Positions 53,633-63,400 of a stretch of 64,000 nt of DNA are shown piece by piece (position 1 is the stretch's first letter; every line of letters begins with the position of its first letter). The translations under genes were made by a program, and so were the position numbers. The DNA is from Mycobacterium sp. ELW1. GTDB taxonomy: Bacteria; Actinomycetota; Actinomycetes; Mycobacteriales; Mycobacteriaceae. The notes under the pieces are model-generated. The model made no database searches, was not told the DNA's origin, and saw only the letters and a program-made list of their open reading frames with translations. The stretch covers positions 1,674,001 through 1,738,000 of the forward strand of contig NZ_CP032155.1 of NCBI RefSeq assembly GCF_008329905.1, written 5' to 3'.

Positions 53633-56600
53633 TTGACTGACAACACGCACCAGCCCACTGCAACTCCTATCGCGGTGGTCGCCATGTCGGCGATCTACCC
53701 GGGTGAGTCTGGGCTCGACGGCTTCTGGCGCACCATCACCACGGGCCGCGACGCGATCGGCGATGTTCCTCCGTCGCACTGGCTGATCGAGGACTACTTC
53801 GACGCCGACCCGAAGACGCCGGACCGGACCTACTGCAAGCGGGGTGGCTTCATCGACCCCGTGGACTTCGACCCGGTGAAGTTCGGGTTGCCGCCCAACG
53901 CATTACCGTCGACGGACACCGGACAGATCCTCGCCCTGGTGGCGGCACGGCAGCTGCTCGACGAGGTGCAGCGCAGCGGTGCCGACGTCGACCTGGATCG
54001 GGTGGACGTGGTACTCGGGGTCGCCTCGACGACTGAACTCGTGGTTCAGATGGGCTCGCGGATGCAGCGACCGATCTGGCGTAAAGCCTTGCTGGAAAAC
54101 GGTTTGTCCGAGAGCGAAGCCGACGAGATCTGTCAGGACATCGCCGACCACTATGTGCCGTGGCAGGAGAGCACCTTCCCGGGTCTGCTCGGCAATGTGA
54201 TCGCCGGTCGCGTCGCCAACCGCCTCAACCTCGGGGGCGCCAACTTCGTCACCGACGCTGCCTGCGCGAGTTCGCTTTCCGCGCTGCAGTCGGCGTTGCA
54301 CCGGCTGTATCTGCACGAGTCGGACGTGGTGCTGACGGGCGGCGTCGACGCACTCAACGACGTGATGATGTTCACGTGCTTCTCGAAGACGCCGGCTTTC
54401 TCGGCGACCGGCGACTGTCGGCCGTTCTCGGCAGGTGCTGACGGCACCATCATCGGCGAGGGCGTGGGCATGGTGGCCCTCAAGCGCCTTGCCGACGCCG
54501 AGCGTGACGGCGACCAGATCCATGCGGTGATCCGCGGCCTGGGCTCGTCGTCCGACGGGCGCGCGTCCAGCGTCTACGCGCCGCGGTCCGAAGGACAGGC
54601 CAAAGCGCTGCGCCGTGCCTACGAGCGCGCCGGCTACGACCCCTCGACGGTCGAACTCGTCGAAGCGCACGGCACCGCCACCAAGGCCGGTGACGTTGCC
54701 GAGTTCGCCGGACTGAAGTCGGTGTTCACCGATAATTCGGCGCGTATCGCGATCGGATCGGTGAAGTCCCAGATCGGCCACACGAAGGCTGCGGCAGGCG
54801 CCGCCGGGCTCATCAAAGCCGTTCTGGCGCTGCGGCATTCGACACTTCCCGGCACGTTGAAGGTGGATCGCCCCAACCCCGCGATGGGAATCGAGGATTC
54901 GCCGTTCTACGTCAACTCCCAGACGCGTCCCTGGGTACGCAAGGGTGATCAGCCCCGGCGCGCGGCGGTCAGCTCCTTCGGATTCGGCGGCAGCAACTTC
55001 CACGTGACGCTGGAGGAGTATCAGGGTGAGCACCGCGCCAAGCGGCTGCGGACCCTGCCGAGTGAGCTGGTGGTGCTCAGCGCACCGTCGGAGGCCGAGC
55101 TGCAGAAGCGGGCTTCCGGTATCGCCGCGGCGGCGCGCTCCGGCGAAAGCCTGGCCCGCATCGCGTTCGATGCCGCTGAGGTCTTCGACGCGTCGCAGCA
55201 CGCACGTGCAGGGCTGGTTGCCACGGACGTCGAATCGCTTGCCGCGGCGGCTGACCGGCTCAGCGCCGCGCTGGCCGGTGGCACCGTCTCGTCGCTCAAA
55301 GACGCCAACATCGCCGTGGGCCTCGGACCGGCCCGTGAAGGTAAGACGGCTTTCCTGTTCCCGGGGCAGGGCAGCCAGTACGTCGGGATGGGTGGAGACC
55401 TCGCCCTCAGCTTCCCCGAAGCGCTCGCGATCTGGGACGGACTCGAGGGCGATCTTGCCGACCTTCCCGGTGTCGTGTTCCCGGAGCCGGTGTTCGACGC
55501 CGCCGCGGCCGACGCGCAGAAGAAGGAACTCACCGCGATGGCGAACGCGCAACCCGCCATCGCCGCAACCAGTCTCGCACAACTGGCGCTGCTCGACCTC
55601 CTCGGTGTGAGCGCCGATGCCGCCGCCGGGCACAGCTTCGGTGAGGTCACCGCGCTGGCGGCCGCCGGCGTCCTGCCGATGGAGAGCCTCGTCGAGACGG
55701 CGCGCACCCGCGGCACGTTGATGAACGAGGCGGGCCAGGGCAAGGACGGAGCGATGCTGGCGGTGTCGGCGACCGCCGACGACGTCCGTGCACTGGTGGC
55801 ATCGCAGCCGGACAACGGATCGCTGGTCGTCGCCAACGACAACGCGCCGACTCAGGTGGTGCTGGCCGGTCACGAGACCGATATCGCATGGGCCGAGAAT
55901 GCGGCGAAAGCCAAGGGCTGGACGGCGGTTCGCCTGCCGGTCGCCTCGGCGTTCCACTCACCGATCGTTGCCTCGAGCTGCGCACCCCTGACCGCATACC
56001 TGAAGACGCTGAAGATCGGCCAGCCGAACTTCCCGGTGTACGCCAACGCCACCGCGCAGCCGTACGGCGAGGAGGTCGCCACCCAGCTCGGTGATCAAGT
56101 GCAGCAGCTGGTGCGCTTCCGCGAAATGATCGAGGCGATGGCGCGCGACGGGGTCACGCGATTTGTCGAGGTCGGCCCGGGACGGGTGCTGACCGGACTG
56201 GTCGGGAAGATCCTGGGATCGACTCCGCATGCGGCGATCTCCCTGGACGACCAGAAGGCCGACGGGCTGCGCGGTTGGCACCGCGGGCTCGCGGCGTTGG
56301 CCGCCGACGGCGTGGCCCTGGATCTCGGCGCCCTCTTCGATCACTACGAGGAACCACTGCGCTACGTTCCGGCCCCGAAGCATTCGGTCAAGGTGGGCGG
56401 GGCCAACCTCGGCAAGCCGTATCCGCCTGCCGACGGCAAGGTGTCGATCACCCCGAAGCGGACTCGGGTGAGCGCGCCCAGCCCCGCGCCGACTGCCGTC
56501 ACGGCGCCCGCGCCTACGGTTCAGCCGCCCGCGCCGGCCGTGCAGCGAATGGAGTCGCCCGCGGCTGCGGTCCCCGAACCGCTGGTCCAGGCACAAGCAC

Positions 56601-59600
56601 CCGTGATTCACCAGCAGGTGCCGGTGGTGCAGCAGGTGGAGGTACAGGCTGAGGTCATCGAAGCGCCACTGTCGGGTGATGTGTGGAGCGTCATCGACAG
56701 CATCCAGAAGGAAACGGCCGAACAGCACCAGCGCTACATGGATGTCGTCACGCGCAGTCATCAGGCGTTCCTGGACATGTCCACTCAGATGATGGCCCAC
56801 GTCGTGGGCGATCCGAGGACCACTGCGCAGACTCCGATGGTGGCGGCGAGCGTTGCAGCGCCACAGGTTTTGGCCCCTGCGCCCGCTCCCGTCGCGGTTG
56901 CGCCCGCGCCGGTTGCGGTTGCGCCCGCGCCGGTTGCGGTTGCGCCCGCGCCGGTTGCGGTTGCGCCCGCGCCGGTGATCGCACCGCCGGTCGCCCCCGC
57001 TGCCCCGGTCGCGCCGGTGGCTGCTCCGGCTGTGGCTGTGTCTGCGGGTCCGGCGGCGGGTGATGTTGTGCTGTCGATTGTTTCGGAGAAGACGGGTTAT
57101 CCGGTGGACATGCTCGGGTTGGGCATGGAGATGGAGGCCGAGCTGGGGATCGATTCGATCAAGCAGGTCGAGATTTTGGCGGCGTTGCAGGCCAAGTTCC
57201 CGGGTGCCCCGGAGATCCCGGCCTCGGAGTTGTCCGGGTTGCGCACCCTGCAGGATGTGGTGGACACGGTGGCCGGGTTCGCGGCGCCGGTGGCTGCTCC
57301 GGTTGCGGTGGCTGCTCCGGCTGTGGCTGTGTCTGCGGGTCCGGCGGCGGGTGATGTTGTGCTGTCGATTGTTTCGGAGAAGACGGGTTATCCGGTGGAC
57401 ATGCTCGGGTTGGGCATGGAGATGGAGGCCGAGCTGGGGATCGATTCGATCAAGCAGGTCGAGATTTTGGCGGCGTTGCAGGCCAAGTTCCCGGGTGCCC
57501 CGGAGATCCCGGCCTCGGAGTTGTCCGGGTTGCGCACCCTGCAGGATGTGGTGGACACGGTGGCCGGGTTCGCGGCGCCGGTGGCTGCTCCGGTTGCGGT
57601 GGCTGCTCCGGCTGTGGCTGTGTCTGCGGGTCCGGCGGCGGGTGATGTTGTGCTGTCGATTGTTTCGGAGAAGACGGGTTATCCGGTGGACATGCTCGGG
57701 TTGGGCATGGAGATGGAGGCCGAGCTGGGGATCGATTCGATCAAGCAGGTCGAGATCCTTGCCGCGTTGCAGGCCAAGTTCCCGGGTGCCCCGGAGATCC
57801 TGGCCTCGGAGCTGGCCAACCTGCGCACCCTGCAAGACGTCGTCGACACCGTCTCCGGATTCGCGGCGCCCGCCCCGGCAGCTGCACCGGCCGTCGCGGT
57901 GGCGACCGTGCCCGCTGTATCTGCGGGTGATGTTGTGCTGTCGATTGTTTCGGAGAAGACGGGTTATCCGGTGGACATGCTCGGGTTGGGCATGGAGATG
58001 GAGGCCGAGCTGGGGATCGATTCGATCAAGCAGGTCGAGATCCTCGCCGCGTTGCAGGCCAAGTTCCCGGGTGCCCCGGAGATCCCGGCCTCGGAGCTGG
58101 CCAACCTGCGCACCCTGCAGGATGTCGTCGACACCGTCTCCGGATTCGCTTCAGGTGGCCGCACCGAACAGCCCACCTCGGCACCGCAGGCTGCTGCGTC
58201 GTCGTCCGCTCCGGTCGGGCTGTCCTGCACCGAGGCCGAGCTGCGCGCCGCGCCGCCCACCGGTCTCGCGATGGCCGGCCTGCGCGACGGCGTCGTCCTC
58301 ATCACCCGCGAGGACCCTGCCTTCGCCGATGCCCTGCACACCGCACTGACCGCTCGCGGCATCAACGCCAGGACTGTCGACGAGGTACCCGCCGAGGCGG
58401 GTGCCGTCATCAGCTTGGCGGCCCTGTCTGCCGCTCGCACACCCGACGACTGTGTCGCGATGCACCTGCGCGCATTCCACGCCGCACGCAGCGTCGCCAG
58501 GAGCAGCGCTGCGACAAGGCTTTTCGTCGCCGTACAGTCGACGGGCGCTCGCTTCGTCGCTGCTGACGTTCCGGTCGGAGTCGCGAGCCTGGTGAAGACT
58601 GCCGGCTGGGAATGGCCGAACGCATCCGTGCGGGCCATCGACATGGAGAGCCTGGACGCCGAGCGACTGGCTGCCGAACTACTTGAAGGTGGTAGCGGTA
58701 TTGAGGTCGCGCTGCGCGCGGACGGCACCCGGCTGGTCGCCGTCGACGACATCGAATCGTCGGTCGGCGAGGGTGAGACGATCAGCGTCACCCAGGGCGG
58801 CGTTGTCCTGGTCACCGGTGGTGCGCGTGGTGTGACGGCAGAGTCGGCGCTGGCACTGGCCAAACGACACGGTTTGCGCCTCGCGCTTCTGGGGCGCACG
58901 CCCCTGCGTGATGTCAGTGGCGACGAGCCGGCCGGCACCACCGCCGCCGAGATCGCCACCGCGCTCGCGGCATCGGCGAGGGCCCGCGGTGAACAGCTGA
59001 GTCTGCCGCAGGCGCGCGCCCAGGCCGAAAGCCTGCTGGCTGAGCGGGAAGTCCGCGCGACCCTGTCCACCGCAGAGCGGCAGGGCACGCCTGCGCGTTA
59101 CTTCGCGGGCAGCATCACCGACCGTGCCGCGCTGGACGCTGTGCTGAACGAGGTCCGCGCGAATTTCGGGCCGATCGTCGGTGTCGTCCACGGTGCCGGT
59201 GTGCTCGCCGACAAGCGCCTGGAAGACCTCGACGACGACGGATTCCTCAAGGTGTTCAGCACGAAACTGGTTGGCGCGGAAGCACTCCTCGATGCAACGT
59301 CGTCCGACGAGCTGCGCTTCATCTCGTTGTTCTCCTCGATTGCGGCGCGAGCAGGCAATCCCGGACAGTCGGCCTACGCATCGGCCAACGCGGCACTGGA
59401 GGCCATCGCAGCCCGCGAGTCGGCACGGCGCAACGGCGAATGTGTCGTCCGCGCGTTCGGCTGGGGACCGTGGGACGGCGGAATGGTCGACGCGACACTG
59501 AAGAGCCGATTCCTCGCCGGCGGTGTGGGTGTCATCCCCATCGACGAAGGAGCGCAGTTCTTCGCCGACCACGCACTGTGCCGGTCGTCGGCCACCGCGG

Positions 59601-60418
59601 TCGTGGTTGCCGCCCCCGCCGAGCCCCGACTGCGGGCAGCGCACTTGGAGTGGGAGGTGTCGGCCGAAGACCTGCCGGTGCTGACCGATCACCAGGTCCG
59701 TGGCCGGGTCGTGGTGCCGGTGGTGATCGCGCTCGACGCGATTCTGCGCGCCGCTCGCGGCCTGGTCGCCGACACCTGCCCGGTGGTCCGTGATTTCCAG
59801 GTGCTCTCCGGTGTGACCTTCGCCGAAGGCGAAAAGCAAACACTCAGAATCGATTTCGGACCCGTCGGCTCGGAATACGCGGTGTCGATCAGTGACGCGC
59901 AGGGCCGGGCCCGTTACCGCGCCACCGTCGACACCGCAGCCATCGCGGCGCCGCAGCTGTCGGTTCCACCGGTGTCGGGATCGGCCTGGCCGGTCAGCGT
60001 TGACGAGGCGTATGCCGGGCCCCTGTTCCACGGGCCGCAGTTCGCGGTGATCGAGCGCCTCGACACGTTCGGTGCTGCCGGCGGAAGTGCGGACCTCAAG
60101 AGCCTGGACGCTCTCGGTTGGCCGCAGAACGGCTGGGCAATCGACGCCGCCGGCGTCGACGGCGGGCTGCAGCTGGGCATTGTCTGGGCCGCGTCTCAGG
60201 GGCGCCCGCTGGTGCTGCCGATCCGTATCGCGCGTGTGGTTCTGCACCGGGCGTTCGGCGACGGCAGTATCGGACGCTGCCGATTGGCCGCACACCCGGT
60301 CAACGACAAGCGGGTCGACTTCGATATCGCGTACGAAACCTCCGACGGCGCGCTCATCGCAACGCTCGAAGGTGTCGAGTTCTACGCCGCGGGCGGCGCC
60401 GCGGACACTCCGGCGTGA
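53633..60418 (+). CDS. PUFA-synthase-like megasynthase KS-AT-4xACP-KR-DH (PfaA/Pfa2 type)
   Basis: 2261 residues from TTG 53633. Domains: KS about 10-460 (DAACASS with Cys211; EAHGTATKAGD; KSQIGHTKAA); AT about 565-900 (GHSFGEVT, Ser668); linker with APAPVAV repeats about 1085-1115; four ACPs with LGIDSIKQVEIL, phosphopantetheine serines 1175, 1272, 1369, 1464; KR about 1715-1990 (VLVTGGARGVT, Tyr1915 in QSAYASAN); DH about 2010-2255 (HQVRGRVVVP with His2020, and DGGLQ with Asp2176). Builds a long acyl chain iteratively with the ER and KS-CLF-AT partners. All active residues are present. Product unknown. Confidence 0.93.
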   Translation: MTDNTHQPTATPIAVVAMSAIYPGESGLDGFWRTITTGRDAIGDVPPSHWLIEDYFDADPKTPDRTYCKRGGFIDPVDFDPVKFGLPPNALPSTDTGQILALVAARQLLDEVQRSGADVDLDRVDVVLGVASTTELVVQMGSRMQRPIWRKALLENGLSESEADEICQDIADHYVPWQESTFPGLLGNVIAGRVANRLNLGGANFVTDAACASSLSALQSALHRLYLHESDVVLTGGVDALNDVMMFTCFSKTPAFSATGDCRPFSAGADGTIIGEGVGMVALKRLADAERDGDQIHAVIRGLGSSSDGRASSVYAPRSEGQAKALRRAYERAGYDPSTVELVEAHGTATKAGDVAEFAGLKSVFTDNSARIAIGSVKSQIGHTKAAAGAAGLIKAVLALRHSTLPGTLKVDRPNPAMGIEDSPFYVNSQTRPWVRKGDQPRRAAVSSFGFGGSNFHVTLEEYQGEHRAKRLRTLPSELVVLSAPSEAELQKRASGIAAAARSGESLARIAFDAAEVFDASQHARAGLVATDVESLAAAADRLSAALAGGTVSSLKDANIAVGLGPAREGKTAFLFPGQGSQYVGMGGDLALSFPEALAIWDGLEGDLADLPGVVFPEPVFDAAAADAQKKELTAMANAQPAIAATSLAQLALLDLLGVSADAAAGHSFGEVTALAAAGVLPMESLVETARTRGTLMNEAGQGKDGAMLAVSATADDVRALVASQPDNGSLVVANDNAPTQVVLAGHETDIAWAENAAKAKGWTAVRLPVASAFHSPIVASSCAPLTAYLKTLKIGQPNFPVYANATAQPYGEEVATQLGDQVQQLVRFREMIEAMARDGVTRFVEVGPGRVLTGLVGKILGSTPHAAISLDDQKADGLRGWHRGLAALAADGVALDLGALFDHYEEPLRYVPAPKHSVKVGGANLGKPYPPADGKVSITPKRTRVSAPSPAPTAVTAPAPTVQPPAPAVQRMESPAAAVPEPLVQAQAPVIHQQVPVVQQVEVQAEVIEAPLSGDVWSVIDSIQKETAEQHQRYMDVVTRSHQAFLDMSTQMMAHVVGDPRTTAQTPMVAASVAAPQVLAPAPAPVAVAPAPVAVAPAPVAVAPAPVAVAPAPVIAPPVAPAAPVAPVAAPAVAVSAGPAAGDVVLSIVSEKTGYPVDMLGLGMEMEAELGIDSIKQVEILAALQAKFPGAPEIPASELSGLRTLQDVVDTVAGFAAPVAAPVAVAAPAVAVSAGPAAGDVVLSIVSEKTGYPVDMLGLGMEMEAELGIDSIKQVEILAALQAKFPGAPEIPASELSGLRTLQDVVDTVAGFAAPVAAPVAVAAPAVAVSAGPAAGDVVLSIVSEKTGYPVDMLGLGMEMEAELGIDSIKQVEILAALQAKFPGAPEILASELANLRTLQDVVDTVSGFAAPAPAAAPAVAVATVPAVSAGDVVLSIVSEKTGYPVDMLGLGMEMEAELGIDSIKQVEILAALQAKFPGAPEIPASELANLRTLQDVVDTVSGFASGGRTEQPTSAPQAAASSSAPVGLSCTEAELRAAPPTGLAMAGLRDGVVLITREDPAFADALHTALTARGINARTVDEVPAEAGAVISLAALSAARTPDDCVAMHLRAFHAARSVARSSAATRLFVAVQSTGARFVAADVPVGVASLVKTAGWEWPNASVRAIDMESLDAERLAAELLEGGSGIEVALRADGTRLVAVDDIESSVGEGETISVTQGGVVLVTGGARGVTAESALALAKRHGLRLALLGRTPLRDVSGDEPAGTTAAEIATALAASARARGEQLSLPQARAQAESLLAEREVRATLSTAERQGTPARYFAGSITDRAALDAVLNEVRANFGPIVGVVHGAGVLADKRLEDLDDDGFLKVFSTKLVGAEALLDATSSDELRFISLFSSIAARAGNPGQSAYASANAALEAIAARESARRNGECVVRAFGWGPWDGGMVDATLKSRFLAGGVGVIPIDEGAQFFADHALCRSSATAVVVAAPAEPRLRAAHLEWEVSAEDLPVLTDHQVRGRVVVPVVIALDAILRAARGLVADTCPVVRDFQVLSGVTFAEGEKQTLRIDFGPVGSEYAVSISDAQGRARYRATVDTAAIAAPQLSVPPVSGSAWPVSVDEAYAGPLFHGPQFAVIERLDTFGAAGGSADLKSLDALGWPQNGWAIDAAGVDGGLQLGIVWAASQGRPLVLPIRIARVVLHRAFGDGSIGRCRLAAHPVNDKRVDFDIAYETSDGALIATLEGVEFYAAGGAADTPA
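56900..56980 (+). repeat. 21-bp tandem repeat encoding APAPVAV linker
   Basis: GCGCCCGCGCCGGTTGCGGTT is repeated at 56900, 56921 and 56942, with a partial fourth copy from 56963. It encodes a flexible Ala-Pro-Val linker between the AT region and the ACP array; copy number is likely to vary. Confidence 0.8.
57031..58150 (+). repeat. Four tandem ACP-coding repeats, 291-bp period
   Basis: Units 1, 2 and 3 are offset by exactly 291 bp (97 codons; for example 57031, 57322, 57613) and nearly identical at DNA level; the fourth begins 285 bp after the third. Copies 3 and 4 diverge in their last third towards GC-rich codons. The repeated part uses codons such as GTT, TTG and TTT, unlike the GC-ending codons around it, which points to recent duplication or gene conversion. 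Confidence 0.9.
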
Positions 60419-63400
60419 GCAGTTTCGAACCCGTCGCGATCGTCGGACGCAGTTGTGTGCTGCCCGGCGCATCGACTCCCGAGGAGTTGTTCGACGCATC
60501 GCTGAGCGGACGCTGTCTGCTGACCCCCACCCCGCGCGATCGGTGGCGGGGGGTGGACCCGGGAAAGCTGCGCGCCAGCGACAAACCGGGCCTGCGCGTC
60601 GCATCGGCGACGGGAGGCTACGTCGACACCTCGTTCGATCTGAGCCAATTCGCCGCGCGGATACCTGATTTCGACCAGCTGGACCCGATCGTTCCGTGGC
60701 TCGCTCAGTGCGCTCAGCAGGCACTCGGCGGTCCGCTCGCGGCACCACGCACCGGCCTGATCGTCGGCAATCTGTCCTACCCCAGCACCATGGGCACCGC
60801 GTTCGTCGAGGCCTTCTGGACGGGAAAGGGCAACGACGATCCGCGCAACCGGTTCTCGTCGGGGCTGCCCGTGCACCTGGTCGCCGGCACGATGGAGATG
60901 AACGGCCCGGTCTTCGCGCTGGACGCGGCCTGCGCGTCGTCGCTCTACGCCATCAAGCTCGCCTGCGACGCACTGCATGACGGCGACGCCGACGTGATGC
61001 TCGCCGGCGGTGTCAACGGATCGGACGACCTGTTCCTGCATCTGGGCTTCACGTCGCTACAAGCGCTCAGCCCGTCAGGGCAGTCTCGCCCGTTCCACGC
61101 GGAAGCCGACGGACTGGTGCCGTCTCAAGGTGCCGCCCTGGTGGCGCTCAAGCGGCTCTCCGACGCGGAGCGCGCCGGGGACAACATCCTCGGGGTGATC
61201 CTGGGCGTCGGGCTGTCGAACGACGGACGCCAGAGCGGCTTCCTGGCACCGGCGGTGGGTGGCCAGACCCGGGCCATGCTGTCCGCGCTGGAGCAAGCCG
61301 GGCTGACCCCGCCGACATCGACGTGATCACCGGCACTGACACCCCCCCCCGCCGACATCGACTACGTGGACTGTCACGCCACCGGCACCCCACTGGGGGA
61401 CGCCACCGAGTTGCAGAGCATCGCGGCCGCCTATGGTGACATTCCGCTGAAATTGGGTGCGCTGAAAGGCAACCTGGGCCACACCATCACGGTGTCCGGC
61501 GCGGCGAGCTTGGTAAATGTGCTCTCCGCCATGCAGGCGTCGACCATTCCGCCGACCTTGTGTGAGAAGCCGACCGACAAGCTCGGCGATACGCCGTTCA
61601 CCTTGGTGACCACCCCCACGGCATGGGACGGCCCGGTCAAACGCGCGGCGGTCAGCAACTTCGGGTTCGGCGGCAACAACGCCCACCTGATCGTCGAGAA
61701 CTACCGGGGGCCACAACCTTCGGTGACCCGGCAGCAGCCCCCGACCGACGAGATCGTGATCTGCGGAATCGGTGTGGTCACGGGCGACGCAGGCGACGCC
61801 GAGGCATTCCGTCGCCGGGTGTTCGGTCCGGAGGCGCAACCCACCCCGCTCGACAGCGTGGCACTCGAGCTTGCCGGGCTCGGTTTCCCGCCGAATGAAC
61901 TCGCGGGCAGTCTCAGTCAGCAGACCGTGATGTTGGCGGCCGCCGGGCAGGCACTCAACGGTGTCGTCACCGATCCGGAGCGAACCGGGGTGTTCGTCGG
62001 TATGGGCTGCGATGCCACCATCGCGCGGCAACGGTTGCGGGTGCTCAACACTGACAATGAGCGGTGGCTGGAGGCCAACGCACAGGCGGCCCCCAAACTG
62101 ACCGCCGACGGCGTGGTGGGAACCATGCCGAACATTCCCGCCAATCGCATCCACGCGCAGCGCGACTTCCGTGGATTCGGATTCACCGTGTCCACCGAGG
62201 AACTGTCCGCGATCACCGCGCTGCAGATCGGCATTCGCGCGCTGCGTCATCGCGAACTCGACACTGTCGTCGCCGGCGCGGTCGACATGTGTTGTGAGCC
62301 GGCACATTCGCGGGCGGCCGATGCGCTCGACGCCGACACCAGCGTGGGACACGGCGACGCCGCGGTGGCCTTCGTGCTCAAGCGGCGGGCGGATGCCGAA
62401 GCGGCCGGTGACGAGATCATCGCCGTCATCGACACCTACGATGAACCGATCGAAACGGACCCGAACTTCGCGGTCGGCCGGATCGGCCGCACCCATGCAG
62501 CGAGCGCTGCCGTGGAGATCGCAGCCCGCGCCGAGGCAGTCCGGGCCCGGGTGCGGGTGGACCAGGCCGGGGCTCAACCGGCACCGGGTGGAACCTCGGC
62601 GGCGGTCTGGGTGGAGGCGCTGGGCGGCCACGCCGACGGCATCACCGTGTCCGCCGCGGACGGTCCGCCCAAGCCGTTGGCTGTTGGCGTCGTTCCGTTT
62701 TCGCAACGCTATGCCGGCGAGAGCCGGGCCGACCTGCTGGGGCGGATGCAGCGTGGCGAACCGGGTGGAGCCGGGACGGTGCGGTGTTCACTGGTGGGTG
62801 ACAGCGAGTCCACGGTGGACAAGCTGCGGCAGCAGGCTGTCCAGCGTCTGGAACGCGGCGAGGCGCCGGCGATCCCCGGCATCGCCTATGCCGAGGAACC
62901 GATGGCCGGCGAACTGGCCTTCACGTTCACCGGTGCGGCTGCGGCATACCCGGGGGCCGGGCGCGATCTGTTGTTCGCGTGGCCCGAGATCGGTGATGCA
63001 CTCACCGAACGGCTCTCCGGCGTCGGTGATCTGGCGCGCGCGCTGCACGGCGCCGGGATCACCACGCTGGATCCGCGCACTCAGCTGACCGGCTGCGCTC
63101 TGGTCTGCCAGTCGCAGGCCGAGTTCTCCCGAACCGTACTGGGCCTGAAACCGACTGCGGCGATCGGACTTTCGTCGGGTGAGACCAACTCGCTGTTGGC
63201 CTTCGGGGTCTGGCGCGATCTGGAACCGATGCTGGGCGAGATCGAGGCGTCAGGCATGTACGGCGACGAGTTGACCGGTGATTGCCGCGTCGCGGCCGCC
63301 GACTGGGGGCTCGGAGATCAGCCGGCCCCGTGGGAATGCTGGCGGATCACGGCGCCCCGCAGCGAGGTGGACGCGGCCCTGGCCGCCGAACCGCACGCCT

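Noticed and set aside
55958..57835. 625-codon minus-strand ORF with apparent protein repeats
   Set aside because: It is the complement of the ACP repeats of the megasynthase and has no protein-like motif of its own.
57031..58150. CRISPR-like or satellite repeat array
   Set aside because: Period of 291/285 bp, in-frame, and each unit encodes a complete ACP with its GIDSIK motif.
61324..61326. TGA as a selenocysteine codon
   Set aside because: It falls inside an inserted segment with no counterpart in KS domains, and no SECIS-like hairpin was recognised downstream.
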